NCBI GenBank assembly: GCA_027924585.1
Contig: BSBM01000877.1
Location: 1,464,501-1,528,500, forward strand
Length of the DNA: 64,000 nt
Direction of reading: 5' to 3'
Source of the DNA: Larix kaempferi
Lineage: Eukaryota; Streptophyta; Pinopsida; Pinales; Pinaceae
The notes beneath the pieces were generated by a model. The model was not told where the DNA came from and ran no database searches. It worked only from the letters and a program-made list of their open reading frames with translations. Of this stretch, positions 46,431 through 57,539 are shown one piece after another (the first letter of the stretch is position 1; every line of letters starts with the position of its first letter). The position numbers and the translations under genes were made by a program.

Positions 46431-47060
46431 TTTGATTTAAGGATATCTCACAAACCACGAATTGGATCCTCATGAAATTTGGACAGGGAATGCATAACAA
46501 CATGATGAACAATCGTGGTAAGTTTCAGCTCAATCCAGTGCATGGTTTTCGAGAAAATGACCATCATCACCTATAGCCAATTCGCATTTTTTTCGAAATT
46601 CGTGATGTGGGTTCATCTAATTTTTGGTGAGGAGATGCACTATAATGGTATTTACCTGCTTGAAAAATTTCAACCCAACCCAGTTTGTAGTTTTTGAAAT
46701 ATTGGCTCTGGAAGTTCAGCTGCAATACATTTTTATTCATGTTCAAAAGTGTAGAATTTGATTTGGGCATATCTTTCAATTGGTAAGTTAGATTCTCATG
46801 AAATTTGGACAGGGAATGCATAACAACATGATAAACAACCGTGGCAAGTTTCAGCTCAATCCAATGCGTGGTTTTCGAGAAAATGGCCATAATCACCTAC
46901 AGCCAATTCGCATTTTTCTCAAAATTCGTGATGTGGGTTTGTCTAATTTTTGGTGTGGAGATGCATTAGAGTGGTAGCTACTTGCCTGCAAAATTTCAGC
47001 CCAACCCAGTTCGTCGTTTGGGAGAAAATGGCTTTAGAAGTTTCATGTTCAAAAAGGCTA
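46431..47060 (+). repeat. 326-bp tandem duplication in Element D
   Basis: TTTGATTTAAGGATATCT at 46431 and TTTGATTTGGGCATATCT at 46757 begin two collinear units sharing ATTTGGACAGGGAATGCATA, CAAGTTTCAGCTCAATCCA-type and CCAATTCGCATTTTT blocks. A third unit starts at about 47040 (TTCATGTTCAAAAAGG) and is cut short by the 21-bp array. Confidence 0.8.
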
Positions 47061-47093
47061 AAACGCCGTAAAATATTGTCGTTGCCCGTTTTT

Positions 47094-47371
47094 CGGCAGC
47101 TGTAACATATTTTCCGGCAGCTGCGACATCTTTTCCGGCGGCTACGACATATTTTCCGGCGACCGCTTTTTGGTAGCTGCCCGTTTCCGGCAGCTGCGAC
47201 ATCTTTTCCGGCAGCTGCAACATATTTTCCGGCGACCGCTTTTCGGCAGCTGCGACATCTTTTCCGGTGGCTGCGACACATTTTCCGGCGACCGCTTTCC
47301 GGTAGCTGCCCGTTTTCCGGCAGCTGCGACATCTTTTCCGGCGGCTGCGACATCTTTTCCGGCAGCTGCAA
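47094..47371 (+). repeat. 21-bp minisatellite in Element D
   Basis: Unit CGGCAGCTGCGACATCTTTTC, 21 bp, in about nine variants, with CGGCGACCGCTTT-type spacers of 14-32 bp between groups. GC-rich. Open conceptual frames of 7-residue repeats on both strands follow from the period. Confidence 0.85.
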
Positions 47372-47373
47372 GT

Positions 47374-47640
47374 CCACCAAATTTGCCGCTAAATTTAGCG
47401 CTATTCCGCCAAATTTACCGCTAAAACCTTCGCCAACTTCTCTGCTAAAATAAGCTGACTCCGCCAAATTTGCCGCTATATTTAGCGTTGTTCCGCCAAA
47501 ATCTTCGCTAAAACCTTCGCCAAATTCTCTGCTAAAATAAGCTGTGACTTTGCCAAATTTCTACTAAAGAGCTGCGAATCCGCCAAATTTTCTGCTAAAT
47601 CCTCCGCTAAGTGACTCTGCCAATTTGTGTTAAACTCTCT
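47374..47640 (+). repeat. 87-bp tandem repeat in Element D 3' end
   Basis: CC(A/G)CCAAATTTGCCGCTA at 47374 and 47461, with a third, diverged unit from about 47550. Contains (C/G)CGCTAAAACCTTCGCCAA and TCTCTGCTAAAATAAGCTG blocks. Word content resembles Element A's 76-bp array. Confidence 0.7.
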
Positions 47641-47730
47641 ATTTCTTCTAGCTGCAGTTGTGCAAATGGTAAAATGAAGGAACAAGTGAATGAGTTTTTT
47701 TCAAGTTGGATGCTACACAGGTATTGGGTT

Positions 47731-47766
47731 GCATGAGGACATGCAAAAAGTTCAGTTTGGGGGAGA
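47731..47766 (+). other. Element D stem-loop and polypurine tract
   Basis: GCATGAGGACATGC (5-bp stem, 4-nt loop), then 13 bases, then TTTGGGGGAGA ending at the LTR. The same layout lies before remnant G's LTR. Confidence 0.75.
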
Positions 47767-49079
47767 TGTTGGGCCCTGGAATTGTCCATTTTTCCATCAT
47801 TTATCGACATACCTTTCACCCATTTTATTACCATTATTTCTCATTTATCATTCCATTTTCCATCCATTTGTTGTAGCTGCGCGTTGAACAGCATGCTACT
47901 TCCATTGATCTTTTAAGTGGTTAATAGTGATTATTTTCTTTTATCTTTGATGAATTAAAAGACTATGATGCATAATTTTACTAATGATGGTTTGTGGAGT
48001 GAGTTGTCACGTACAGGACGCTCATAGCTAGCTGTTACAGCCTTAACCAAAAACGCATGCCACATAAGAACACCTTGATTCGCGTCTTGATTTGTGGGCA
48101 GAAAGAAATGAATCTCAAAAATCCGAGACATGGGTTTTGTGCGTAACATCCTCATTTACCCAAATCATGAAGAAATCATCAAAAAAAGCTACGGTTTGCG
48201 ATATGCAGGTGGTTCTTCGAGAAGGTATTTTTCAGATTTGGTGTTGCGGTCGGTTCCAAAATTGCTAGCAGTTACGGCCTTGTTTCAGTTGTTGCAGATC
48301 ACAAGTTGGGGATTCAGTTCTTCATTTCCAGGAGATAATTTTATGTATAAATATGTAATCCATCTCATTGAGAAGGAGGATAGATTGATAGGGATTAAGC
48401 ATGATAGATTAGGCAGGATAGGAGATGGATGATAGGAGATGTAAGATAGGAGAGAACACAATGTTATGATGTAGGATTTGATCCAGATCTATTGTAATTC
48501 TTCCATTATGATAATACATGCTGGCAATTTCTTAATTCCGGAGTTGTAGACTTTCATTGTGGAGATCCAGATCTGCTCAGTGGAGGAAGGGCCCTCTTCC
48601 CTGAGCAAATGCTGGTAGTGTTGATTGTAAGTATTTTATTTTGTAGATCTGTTATTTATTAATTCATGCTTTCATTCAGTAGATTTATCATAATTGTTTT
48701 ATTATTCAGTTCATGATTTCATTAGATTTATCATAGCGTTTTCATGTTAATCCATTTTGATAGATCGTTGGACAAAACAAGACTTATTTTATATTTATGC
48801 AATCAGATCTTGTTTCATAGGAATAGATCTTGTTTGAAGTGTGTTCGATTTACAGTTTGATTTATGAATGGGTTGAGGTTTGATTTACTTTCAAGAAGTT
48901 GTGACTTAGTTTACAAATAGTTTCGATTGCATACCAATAGATAACAATGTCAGGTAGAAATTGTACTCGCATATATTTTGCACGATAGCTTGAAAATAAA
49001 AGACTTCCTCAGGTTGATAATTTATGTTTAGCACTCTGCATGTTAAGTTTTAATTAACTGACATATAGTGAGCACGACA
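47767..49079 (+). repeat. Element D 3' LTR
   Basis: 1313 bp, same length as the 5' copy and about 97.3% identical by my count. Followed by GTTAT. Confidence 0.93.
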
Positions 49080-51090
49080 GTTATAAATCACTTCAACAAT
49101 CCTTTGAAGGAACCTCCTATAGATAATATAGGAGTGATAGTAGTGAGTTGAAGAATCACATCAATAAATGTTGTTGAATATTCCCAAAGGAACACACTTA
49201 AATTATCAGGCAAGGTAAACATAGATTTGTGAAGTATATTGCAAAATCTATTCAATCTTCAAGGGTAAAACAACTACGAAATTGATTTTGTATTATTTTA
49301 TTTCAAGGAAATTATGGTAACTACACTCATTTTATATTTAAATTTTGCTTTGACAAATGTTCTAGTGTTATGTAGTGAAGTTCATCTAGGCATAAAATGT
49401 CGTTGGCTCATTGGTTGGCGCTACAAAACCTTATAGCTCCTAAAAATTGAAACTATTGTGTTGAAAGTAAATAAATAATCCATAACTTAATGTTGTTGAA
49501 AAAGAAACTAATTACTAAAGAATATATGCAATGCTTTGGAAATAAAACTAATTTGTAGCACATCAAACAAAGCACCGACTCTTGTTTAAACGACAACATG
49601 ATGGTATGTTTCCAAAAACAAAATCACAATAACATAGATATTCTAACTACAAAATTGAAGGAAACAATAATGAAATGCAAATGCAAAGACACATTCGAAG
49701 GTGCATTCACCGACAACCACTTTAAGTGGGCCTTACTTGAAGAGGGATATCAAATCCTTTCTTAAAAGATTTATATCATCTCAAAAGAATATCAATGTTT
49801 TATTTCAAGTTTCAAAATTGGAAACTTAAATCTATAACTCTCCAACCCTGGTTCTATGCAACTTCGAAATATACCATTGTCCCTCACTGGAGATACAAAT
49901 GGACATATTTATACTAAAGAGACCTTGAATTCGTCATAAACTTCAAGTTTTGTACCAATACTCTTAGCCATAGAATCACTAACTTCTTCTTCATAAGCTA
50001 TGGCTGATTATTGAGGGATGACATTGTAGGGTACATGACCGTTCTTCGACACTAATATGGATGGACAACTGCGAGCACTAGGTTCGGGATGAGAATCTGT
50101 AAGATAGTTTGGGGAGCCCCGGATGAAGGTTAAGAGCTCAGTTGAAAAATTGCAAAGTTTATGAGATGATATTTTACCTTATCCCACTCTAACCTCTTCG
50201 TTGTTTCGTTGCAGCTTTCGAATCCTATTTGAAATGCGTTTGATCCAACTTTCAAGTAAGATTACCTATGCTTCCAACCGATTCCTCACAAGATCCAATG
50301 GATATGTGATTGATTCAACTGTCACTTCTGCTGCACCACCACTTAACAAACGAATACACATGTTTGTGCTAAGATTCTCTCTATATTTTTCCATACGAGG
50401 CATTGAATGCATAATCTGGAAGAAAAAAAATTAATACATAGCATGCATCCAACAAGAATTCATGGTTTGATAACAAATCTAAAATCGCTCTCACAAAGCC
50501 AAATGTCATTCCATCATGCAAACCACTTTATGTTCAAATGAAATCGCATGAACGTCTGTCTGAACTCTAAACAGAGACACAGGCACATGGCATGGAAAAG
50601 GTGGGACGCGCTGTGACACGTCGATCCCTCTTCCAAACATACAATTGAGATAAGAATTTCCTCAAAGAATGGTTGTGTTCTCTCTGTAATAAAAAATTAT
50701 TGGGACATGAATGAGTTTAGGCTGCTTATATTGCTCTATTCAGATTTGGATTGTTTACATATGGAACCAAATCCAAAACTATATCCACATTTATGTTCTC
50801 AATAATGAGAGGTCACCGAACAACAGATCTTTGTCTCTATCAAAGCCAAAAATAATATTTTGTTGATATATACGTATAATATAGCACATGGACAACCGAC
50901 TTACTCAAATTAAAAACTGTAGGTTTACTATGCACATAGCTCCTCAAACTCTTACGACAGTGACAAAACAAAATTTCCGCATATTCACACCAGCAGGGAC
51001 AGATGCGAATACTCCAACCTGGATGCACAAATTCAAATTGATAATTACATGTTAGATTCTTCTATTTAAAACATGTACTACACAGGAGCA
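49080..51090. other. DNA upstream of the H2B pseudogene, no gene
   Basis: AT-rich, no coherent frame. The conceptual frames on either strand (for example 50201-50434) show no domain. CACGTCGATCCC at 50617 faintly recalls plant histone promoter motifs. Confidence 0.5.
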
Positions 51091-51494
51091 ATGGCTCCCA
51101 AGGCAGAGAAGAAACCAGTTGAGAAGAAGCCAGAGGCAGAGAAATTCCCTGCTACTGAGAAGAAGCCCACTACCCCCAAGGTCGGGAAGAAACTGCGGAA
51201 GGAAGCTGGTGAGAAGATTCAAGGAAAGAAGAAACACAAGAAGAACGTAGAAACATATAAGATTTCAACATCTTGAAGCAACTTCATCCTTGTATTGGTA
51301 TATTGAGCAAGGCCATGTGGATAATGAACAGCTTCATCGATGACATCTTTGAGAAGTTAGCCGGTGAGGCATCGAAACTCGCCAGCTACAACAAGAAGCC
51401 GATGATAACGTCTCGAGAGATCCAAAATACTGCTGCAAGGATCGCCTTACCATGGGAGCTCGCTAAGCACGCTGTCTCGGACGGTATACTATAG
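51091..51494 (+). pseudogene. H2B: Histone H2B pseudogene
   Basis: Starts [18 protein letters not shown], the plant H2B tail with its Lys-rich repeats, then [11 protein letters not shown] and [10 protein letters not shown] small deletion (about 7 bases) near 51262 removes the Tyr-Ile of KIYIF and shifts the frame; the histone fold goes on as [49 protein letters not shown] and [10 protein letters not shown], then a premature TAG replaces the TKAVTKFTSS-type end. H2B pairs with H2A in the nucleosome. Substitutions at conserved places (PGELAKH to PWELAKH) agree with loss of function. Plant H2B genes usually lack introns, so retrocopy and DNA duplication cannot be told apart from intron content. 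Confidence 0.9.
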
Positions 51495-52467
51495 TCGATC
51501 CTCTACCCATTTACACAACAGTAGTGGATAATACTCCATTTTCGTTTCAATATGACCGAATACATGAGGATTAAAGGCCAAAGCCGGCATTACATTTTCA
51601 TGATTGGACCTTCCTTTCATCTCGATTTACACCATTTTGTCTCTTATGAGAATTACCTTGTCCGTGTTTATGACAAAAGGAACATTACAACCAAGTCTAA
51701 GTTAGAGTTGGGGGTTGGTTTTTCATCATAATAAGAATAAAATAATTTAATCATACTTTTCTGAATCCTTTTTAAACTGAAATCCAGTCAAAGAAAATTA
51801 GAAACTAGTTACATGTTTTTGTTTTAATGGGTGACGTCTTAGTCCGAAGTCAATCAAATCAGTAATATGGATCGTATGGCCTAATGTCGACAAACAACGC
51901 TTTATTCCATTCGTATTATTAGTCCCTACCGAGCAGGGTAACTCTTGTATTCGATCAGCGTTGATGATGTAGTAGTTAGCGTTGACCAAATCCGCAACAT
52001 ACAATCTAACCAAAGTTTCAAGCATTTTTTTAATTTTTTAATATAAAAATCAAAGTTGTGTGAAATTTGATTGGCCACGGACTTAAAGCCTTATTATTGA
52101 GCCAAAGGTGGAGTTGTGAGAACAACATCGTATTAAAGCACCCAACGGCTTTGGAACCAACGCTCATTTAATTTTCTATATTTCTGCCTGTATTCATTTA
52201 CTTCCTACAATCGCCGCCTTCTTCACTGCCAATGCATGCATTTACTTCTTCTAAAAATAAATCATTTAGTTGCGAGGGTCCTTCACCGCCACTGAACCTT
52301 CACCGCCACACTACCACTACTAGAACGGCTGGCTATTAAATATTTATACAAATTGTCTTCAACAATCTTCGCCTTCTTTCTCATGCTTCTGAAGTCTACG
52401 AGCGAGCTTTGTAGAGGCTATACCTTAATGACTTCTCCACAATGATAATTTTAGATCCATGCACCAC

Positions 52468-52530
52468 CATGGCTTAGATCCATGCATTCTCCAAAATTCC
52501 TAAGTACAGTCATGGCTTAGATCCATGCAT
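52468..52530. repeat. Exact 20-bp repeat
   Basis: CATGGCTTAGATCCATGCAT at 52468 and 52511, 43 bp apart; a shorter match TTAGATCCATGCA lies at 52451. Confidence 0.8.
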
Positions 52531-52880
52531 GGCCCCAACACACCTCTGCACAGGAACTGGTTGGGAAAAGCACTAGCCCGAATGTACGAAAAGCCACCCC
52601 TGGAAAGCACTGGGCCAAATAAAGAGCACCTGTAATGGTAGAAGCCTCCATTTACCATCTCTTGCCACATGTAGAAGCTTCGACAACTGCAAATTCGAGG
52701 GCAACAGTTTAGAGCAAATCCACTTAATATTATAATATTAATTGAACAGGTAATTGATTAAGTCATTAATCTCCTACCCTTGGCCTTTTGTTCTAGACCT
52801 AACTATTTATCATTGAAAATAGTTAGGAGAGCAACTGGGGACAATCCATCCCATATGCTGGAAACTTCAATTTAGCTCCC

Positions 52881-52990
52881 CACTGCAGAAAATCATGGCT
52901 AAGATTCTTCTCAGATTCTTCAAATTCTCTCTACCACTTTTCCACTGCAGAAAGCCATCGCTAAGATTCTTCTCAAATTCTTCACCCGCG
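52881..52990. repeat. 62-bp tandem duplication
   Basis: CACTGCAGAAA-TCATGGCTAAGATTCTTCT at 52881 and a diverged copy at 52943. Confidence 0.8.
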
Positions 52991-53749
52991 ACATGCTCTA
53001 CTACCAATCCCAAAATCATAGGGCCAATACCTAGCCTAGCATCTCTTTCAGGGCTAGTAGCACCCCATAGCGAAGGGAGATAGGGCATACCGTTTAAAAC
53101 CACTATGATTTCAAGCATACCTTAATGACTTCTTTGCCCACATCTACATAAACTAGATAAATACAAGTGCATTCCATGCTAAAAATTATGATTGAATTAC
53201 TGACCTAAGGTTTTAGGTGCTTCAAGATTAGAAGAGGATAGGGAAGAAGAAGTTGTGGCTGCAACCTGATTCAGTTTGTTTTCTTCTCCTTCAACTTGAA
53301 ATTGTTGATCAATTTGACGGTCCATAGTGCATACTCTTTGGCACTTTGAGAGAGAGACCAACTTTGTTGTCCATAAAACATATGTGATGTAGAGCAACTA
53401 GAATGCAAACTCTACAATCATTATACAGCCATGGTATGAAAAGGCCTCATCCGCTTTACTTGTGTATTGTCGGCTGCCTTGGTTCTGGAGAACAAAACCT
53501 TGAAATAAGAGTTGCGCGTGCTCTCGTCCATGCCCACTCCAAACGAACGTCATCCGGCATTAAAATCATGAATCTTGATGTTAAACAAGCTGAATCTCTG
53601 TACAGGCACAGATTCGGTACAAGATAATTATTTTCCATAGACATTGAAGCAGTGGTGAACAATAAACTGAGATGGGCTTGCAGAACGGGTATGCCACCGA
53701 TTTTCCTAGCCCATGGGCTTTCGTCAGCGTGTGTATCAACGGCAATGTA

Positions 53750-53889
53750 TTCAAAATGAAAATGAAAGGCATCTCATCCTTGAACTATATGTACTCAACC
53801 AAGACACTTTGGTGCAATATTCAAAATGCAAATGAAAGGCATCTCATCTTTGAAATGTATGTACTCTGCCAACACGCTTTGGTGCAATG
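53750..53889. repeat. 70-bp tandem duplication
   Basis: Two units (53750-53819 and 53820-53889) starting TTCAAAATG(A/C)AAATGAAAGG and ending CTTTGGTGCAAT. On the + strand both read MKMKGISSL- and MQMKGISSL-like peptides, in different frames because 70 is not divisible by three. Confidence 0.85.
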
Positions 53890-55652
53890 GAATGAACAGA
53901 AGAGAAGAAACAGGTGGTGCGCATGCATGGTCATGGTGCCAAATTTCACAACTCAATGTATGCTTGGGTACCACGGGTCCCAGTAATTGCATGTTTAATT
54001 CGATCCATCCATTATAAAGCATTTCCCAATCGTTCGATGTAAAAGCATGTCTGATCATTTGAGGCAAGTGGCAATTACATTAGATATTATTTTCTCGAGA
54101 GGGAACTCAACAAATAACTTCTCCAAATGTAACTGAAGTCTAACTCTGAGGTTCAATCCATGGAATGATTCCAAGCTGCTTGGCTGCCCTTGTATTAGTA
54201 GTTGCTTCTTGAGCACAGAATTATATATCCAGAAAAATGCTCACTTGCATCACAATTTTTTTTACAAATGACAATTGTGTGATAGATAGAAAGTCCCTAG
54301 GCGTTAAGCTATCAAAAAAGTTGAAATTCATGGAAATTAACGTGGATTGAGAAACTTCGTAGGAAAGATTATATGGACGAAGCCCGGTACAAGTAACACT
54401 TGTTAACACTTATTCTATGAGCGGTACATCTGGCATAGACTGGACAAATGTGTCATTTCCCAGGTTTTTGTTTTACACGTATTCACAAATCACGATATTG
54501 TCTTAGACCACAATTTCCATTAAATAAATTTGTTGACAATGATTTTCGGAGGCCGATTCCTTTGCAATTCAATTTATGTATAAAGTTAAAGCATTAGTGC
54601 GAATAAACGTAGAGGCAGATATATGGCGGCAATCGATTAATTAGCCATTGACTAAGTTTCACACTTTCTTCACATTTATGCTAAAATCTTAGTTCGGGAT
54701 TTGTTTAATGGAAATATTTATTTACATATTATTTTTTTTATTTAAATGTTGCTCATTAACATTATATGTTATTTATTCACTTGATGTTAGTGTTAGTAAA
54801 ACAAAATACATTTGCAAAAAAAAATGCTAATGTTATTAAACAAAGCAATTTTTTAGAACCAATCACTGCACAATCCCAAAATCTGTGCATAAACAAATCA
54901 CTGAACAATCAACCGAATTAACTTTTCAAGTAATTCAAATGGATTACATAGATGTTTATTCCAATCCTCCCATGACGGAAGATTATGACCCATTTTCATC
55001 ACCTATTTGGGGGCATCTGATACAAAGTCCTTAGATGTTACTATGCCTTCTTATGAAGCAATTATAAATGTGGTGTCTAGGATCGAATGCTCTTGGGATG
55101 ATTTACATCATTGATCCTCTTTTCTTCCTCTCCCTTATGGTCAACCCCTCCTTCCGTCGGACCTGAATTACCACCTTGGGTTTTACTTAAATTTGAACAG
55201 CACCCTTTCCCAACAAATCACTGAACAATCCCAAAATATGTGCATAAACAACAGTCAAATGTTAACATTATTGAACAAAGACATTTCTTCTCGGCAGGGA
55301 CATCACTACTACGTAACACTTGTTTTATCCCAAATCGTTGTTGGTCCTAATCACAACTCTTAAACAACGATATACAGTCTACTTCGAGCGTTGCAACCGC
55401 CAACATCTTAGATATTTTAATAAAGAAGAAATTAAAAATTAGTACACTGCGTTTGAGCATATCTCTTACGGTGGGGCGTGTGACGTCGATGGATGTCAAA
55501 TTTAAATTATTAAAATAAGTAAACGGACAGATCTTTATCAATATATTTTCTCTGCTGGTTGTAATTCAGATTGGGTAATCTGAAAACCTGAGCGTCTAAA
55601 ATGCAGGCCAAAGTCGGCTTGCCGGTTTCGTAGAGAAGGAGGAGCCAGTACT

Positions 55653-55745
55653 CATGACAGACCTCGACAGACCTCGAGATGATAGACGCGGAGTGGAGCG
55701 GAGCTTGCTTAGGAAGTAAGCATGACAGACCTCGAGATGATAGAC
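55653..55745. repeat. 58-bp direct duplication
   Basis: GACAGACCTCGAGATGATAG at 55666 and 55724, with CATGACAGACCTCG starts at 55653 and 55721. Confidence 0.75.
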
Positions 55746-57539
55746 ACCGAGAAGACATGATAATGTGGAGTTAAGCTGACACGATAGACATTGCTATTAA
55801 TGCTGGGTACGCTCGCCTGGACCCGGCTGACGCAAGCGCGCCGCCAGGTCCTAGGGCACATGACCCCAGGCGAACATCACCCCGCACGGCGCCAATAGAA
55901 AACCAAATAAATGTGATTTAAAAAAAAAAATTAAACTTATAAAAATAAAACTTTGCACGTACCTTTGTCCCTTTCAAAAAATTTGAACATGCCACCCCTG
56001 AATAATCTCCCCGATCGAAAAATACATGTCAGGGACATAATAAATAAATCATGAAAGGGGATTTGGGATAGTGAACTCCTTAAATGTCATAAAGGCACAT
56101 TATTCAAGTGATGATACTTTCTTAGCAAAAGCTCCAATGTGCTCACGGTGATGCAGATTTGGCGATGGAAATTGAAACATATAAGAATGCTAATTTATTA
56201 GGATGATTGTCAAGACCTGTAGAGCATGGTGTATGGATTCAGCGATAAATTTCTGCCACACATGCCTCTAAATAAAATTGTGGGTAATGGAATTGTCAAC
56301 CAAAACAATCAACTTTCTATGCTTAACATACATGATTAGTTTCAAGGTTTGAGGAACAAAAAGAACATATAAATCATGTACGGAAATTACAAGTTCTTCT
56401 TAAGTGCACTAACTGAGGAGGCTCGAATGTGACCTTAGTTGTACTACCGAACTACCAATGTACTACAAAGTGATCTTCCTAATTGATGTTCTTCATGTAC
56501 TATAGGAATAAAATAGTTGATCATTTTAGCCAGAGATGGTTTAGGGTATGCCTAGAGGACTTCATATATGTTTGAGGGGATGTGGAAGTGAGGTTTTGTA
56601 TACAAGTGTTGTTTGATTTGGTACTACCTAAATGGGTACAAATAGGGGTTATAAGGGTTTCCAACAAGGTGAATCCACTTGTATTTCCTGTATATATTCC
56701 TCCTAAATTATAGTTTTACCCTTTGAATGATAGATCTCTATAGTATTTAAAAACACCAAAACACACCATTAGCCAAAAAAATCTAAAATTTGGGTGTGTG
56801 CTATCTCAAGAAAGGTCATTGAAACTAGTTGTAGTTTTCCTTAACACTTAGACTTGAAACTCAACCAAGTATATAAAGATTATGAATGGAAATCTCTATA
56901 TGAAAGAGTCTCTAGTGCACCACCGAGATTTTCACGTGGAGATTGGAAACAAATGTAAGTTGTGTAACCCCACATCCAAAGGTCTACGACGTGTGGTGGG
57001 GTATACCTGTGGCACGTAAAATGGATCATTTCGAGAATAAGAGCGCAACCAAAAGTTTTCATGAGGGAATCATGGTAAGGTTGATTCTCATTTTCAAATT
57101 GTGTCTCGAAGAAAAGGGGTTTAATGATTATTTTAAATGGATACCTTTTGAAATCTTATATGATATATTCGATGTATATAATAATCATCACATTTTTTAA
57201 TTCGTAATTACACCCACCACCACCACCACCTTATCGAATTATGATTAGTTTTTTATATAATAAAAAAGATGTGGTATGCATTTCATAGGGCTTCGACTGA
57301 TTTGAATCGTGTGAAGGATTCAAATTAGTCATCAAATCACCTAGTTGCGGAGCTTCCAAAGAAAAAACTCAAGTTTCAACCCTTCCACATTTTCATCTAA
57401 TATTATAGTTAGTAAAAGCTCAAGACCAACAGATCATTTATAGCTCAAATCAAGAGAAAAATAAAAGAGATTCATGAAGTGGACTTAGGTCCTCTGGTAT
57501 GAGCCAAGAGGGGAAGCGTTCTTGGAATATTTTCCGAGA

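Larger units (their letters stand above)
26213..49079 (+). mobile_element. Element D: 22.9-kb non-autonomous gag-only LTR retrotransposon
   Basis: Two LTRs of exactly 1313 bp (26213-27525 and 47767-49079), flanked by GTTAT at 26208-26212 and 49080-49084. A perfect tRNA-Asp-type PBS and a good PPT are present. The only recognised ORF is gag at 27819-29552. No protease, RT, RNase H or integrase motif appears in the rest of the internal region outside Element E. Without Element E the element is about 10.4 kb. It fits the gag-only (TR-GAG) class of non-autonomous elements. I count about 35 differences between the LTRs (2.7%), mostly transitions. Confidence 0.93.
51495..57539. other. DNA with small duplications, no gene recognised
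   Basis: Contains four short tandem duplications listed separately, a GC-rich patch at 55800-55900 and a short CAC microsatellite at about 57210. Conceptual frames such as 53197-53397 (-), 53403-53627 (+) and 55510-55758 (-) have protein-like composition but no domain or splice pattern I can support. A small exon of a host gene cannot be excluded. Confidence 0.45.

Noticed and set aside
51091-51494. Functional histone H2B gene
   Set aside because: Frame is broken near residue 60 and the C-terminal helix is cut off by a stop.
53197-53627. Host gene exons on both strands
   Set aside because: Composition is protein-like but frames are short and overlap on opposite strands, with no recognised domain or convincing splice sites.
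55800-55900. GC-rich patch as a CpG-island promoter or tRNA gene
   Set aside because: Short, with no TATA, no gene downstream and no tRNA box A/B pattern that I can see.
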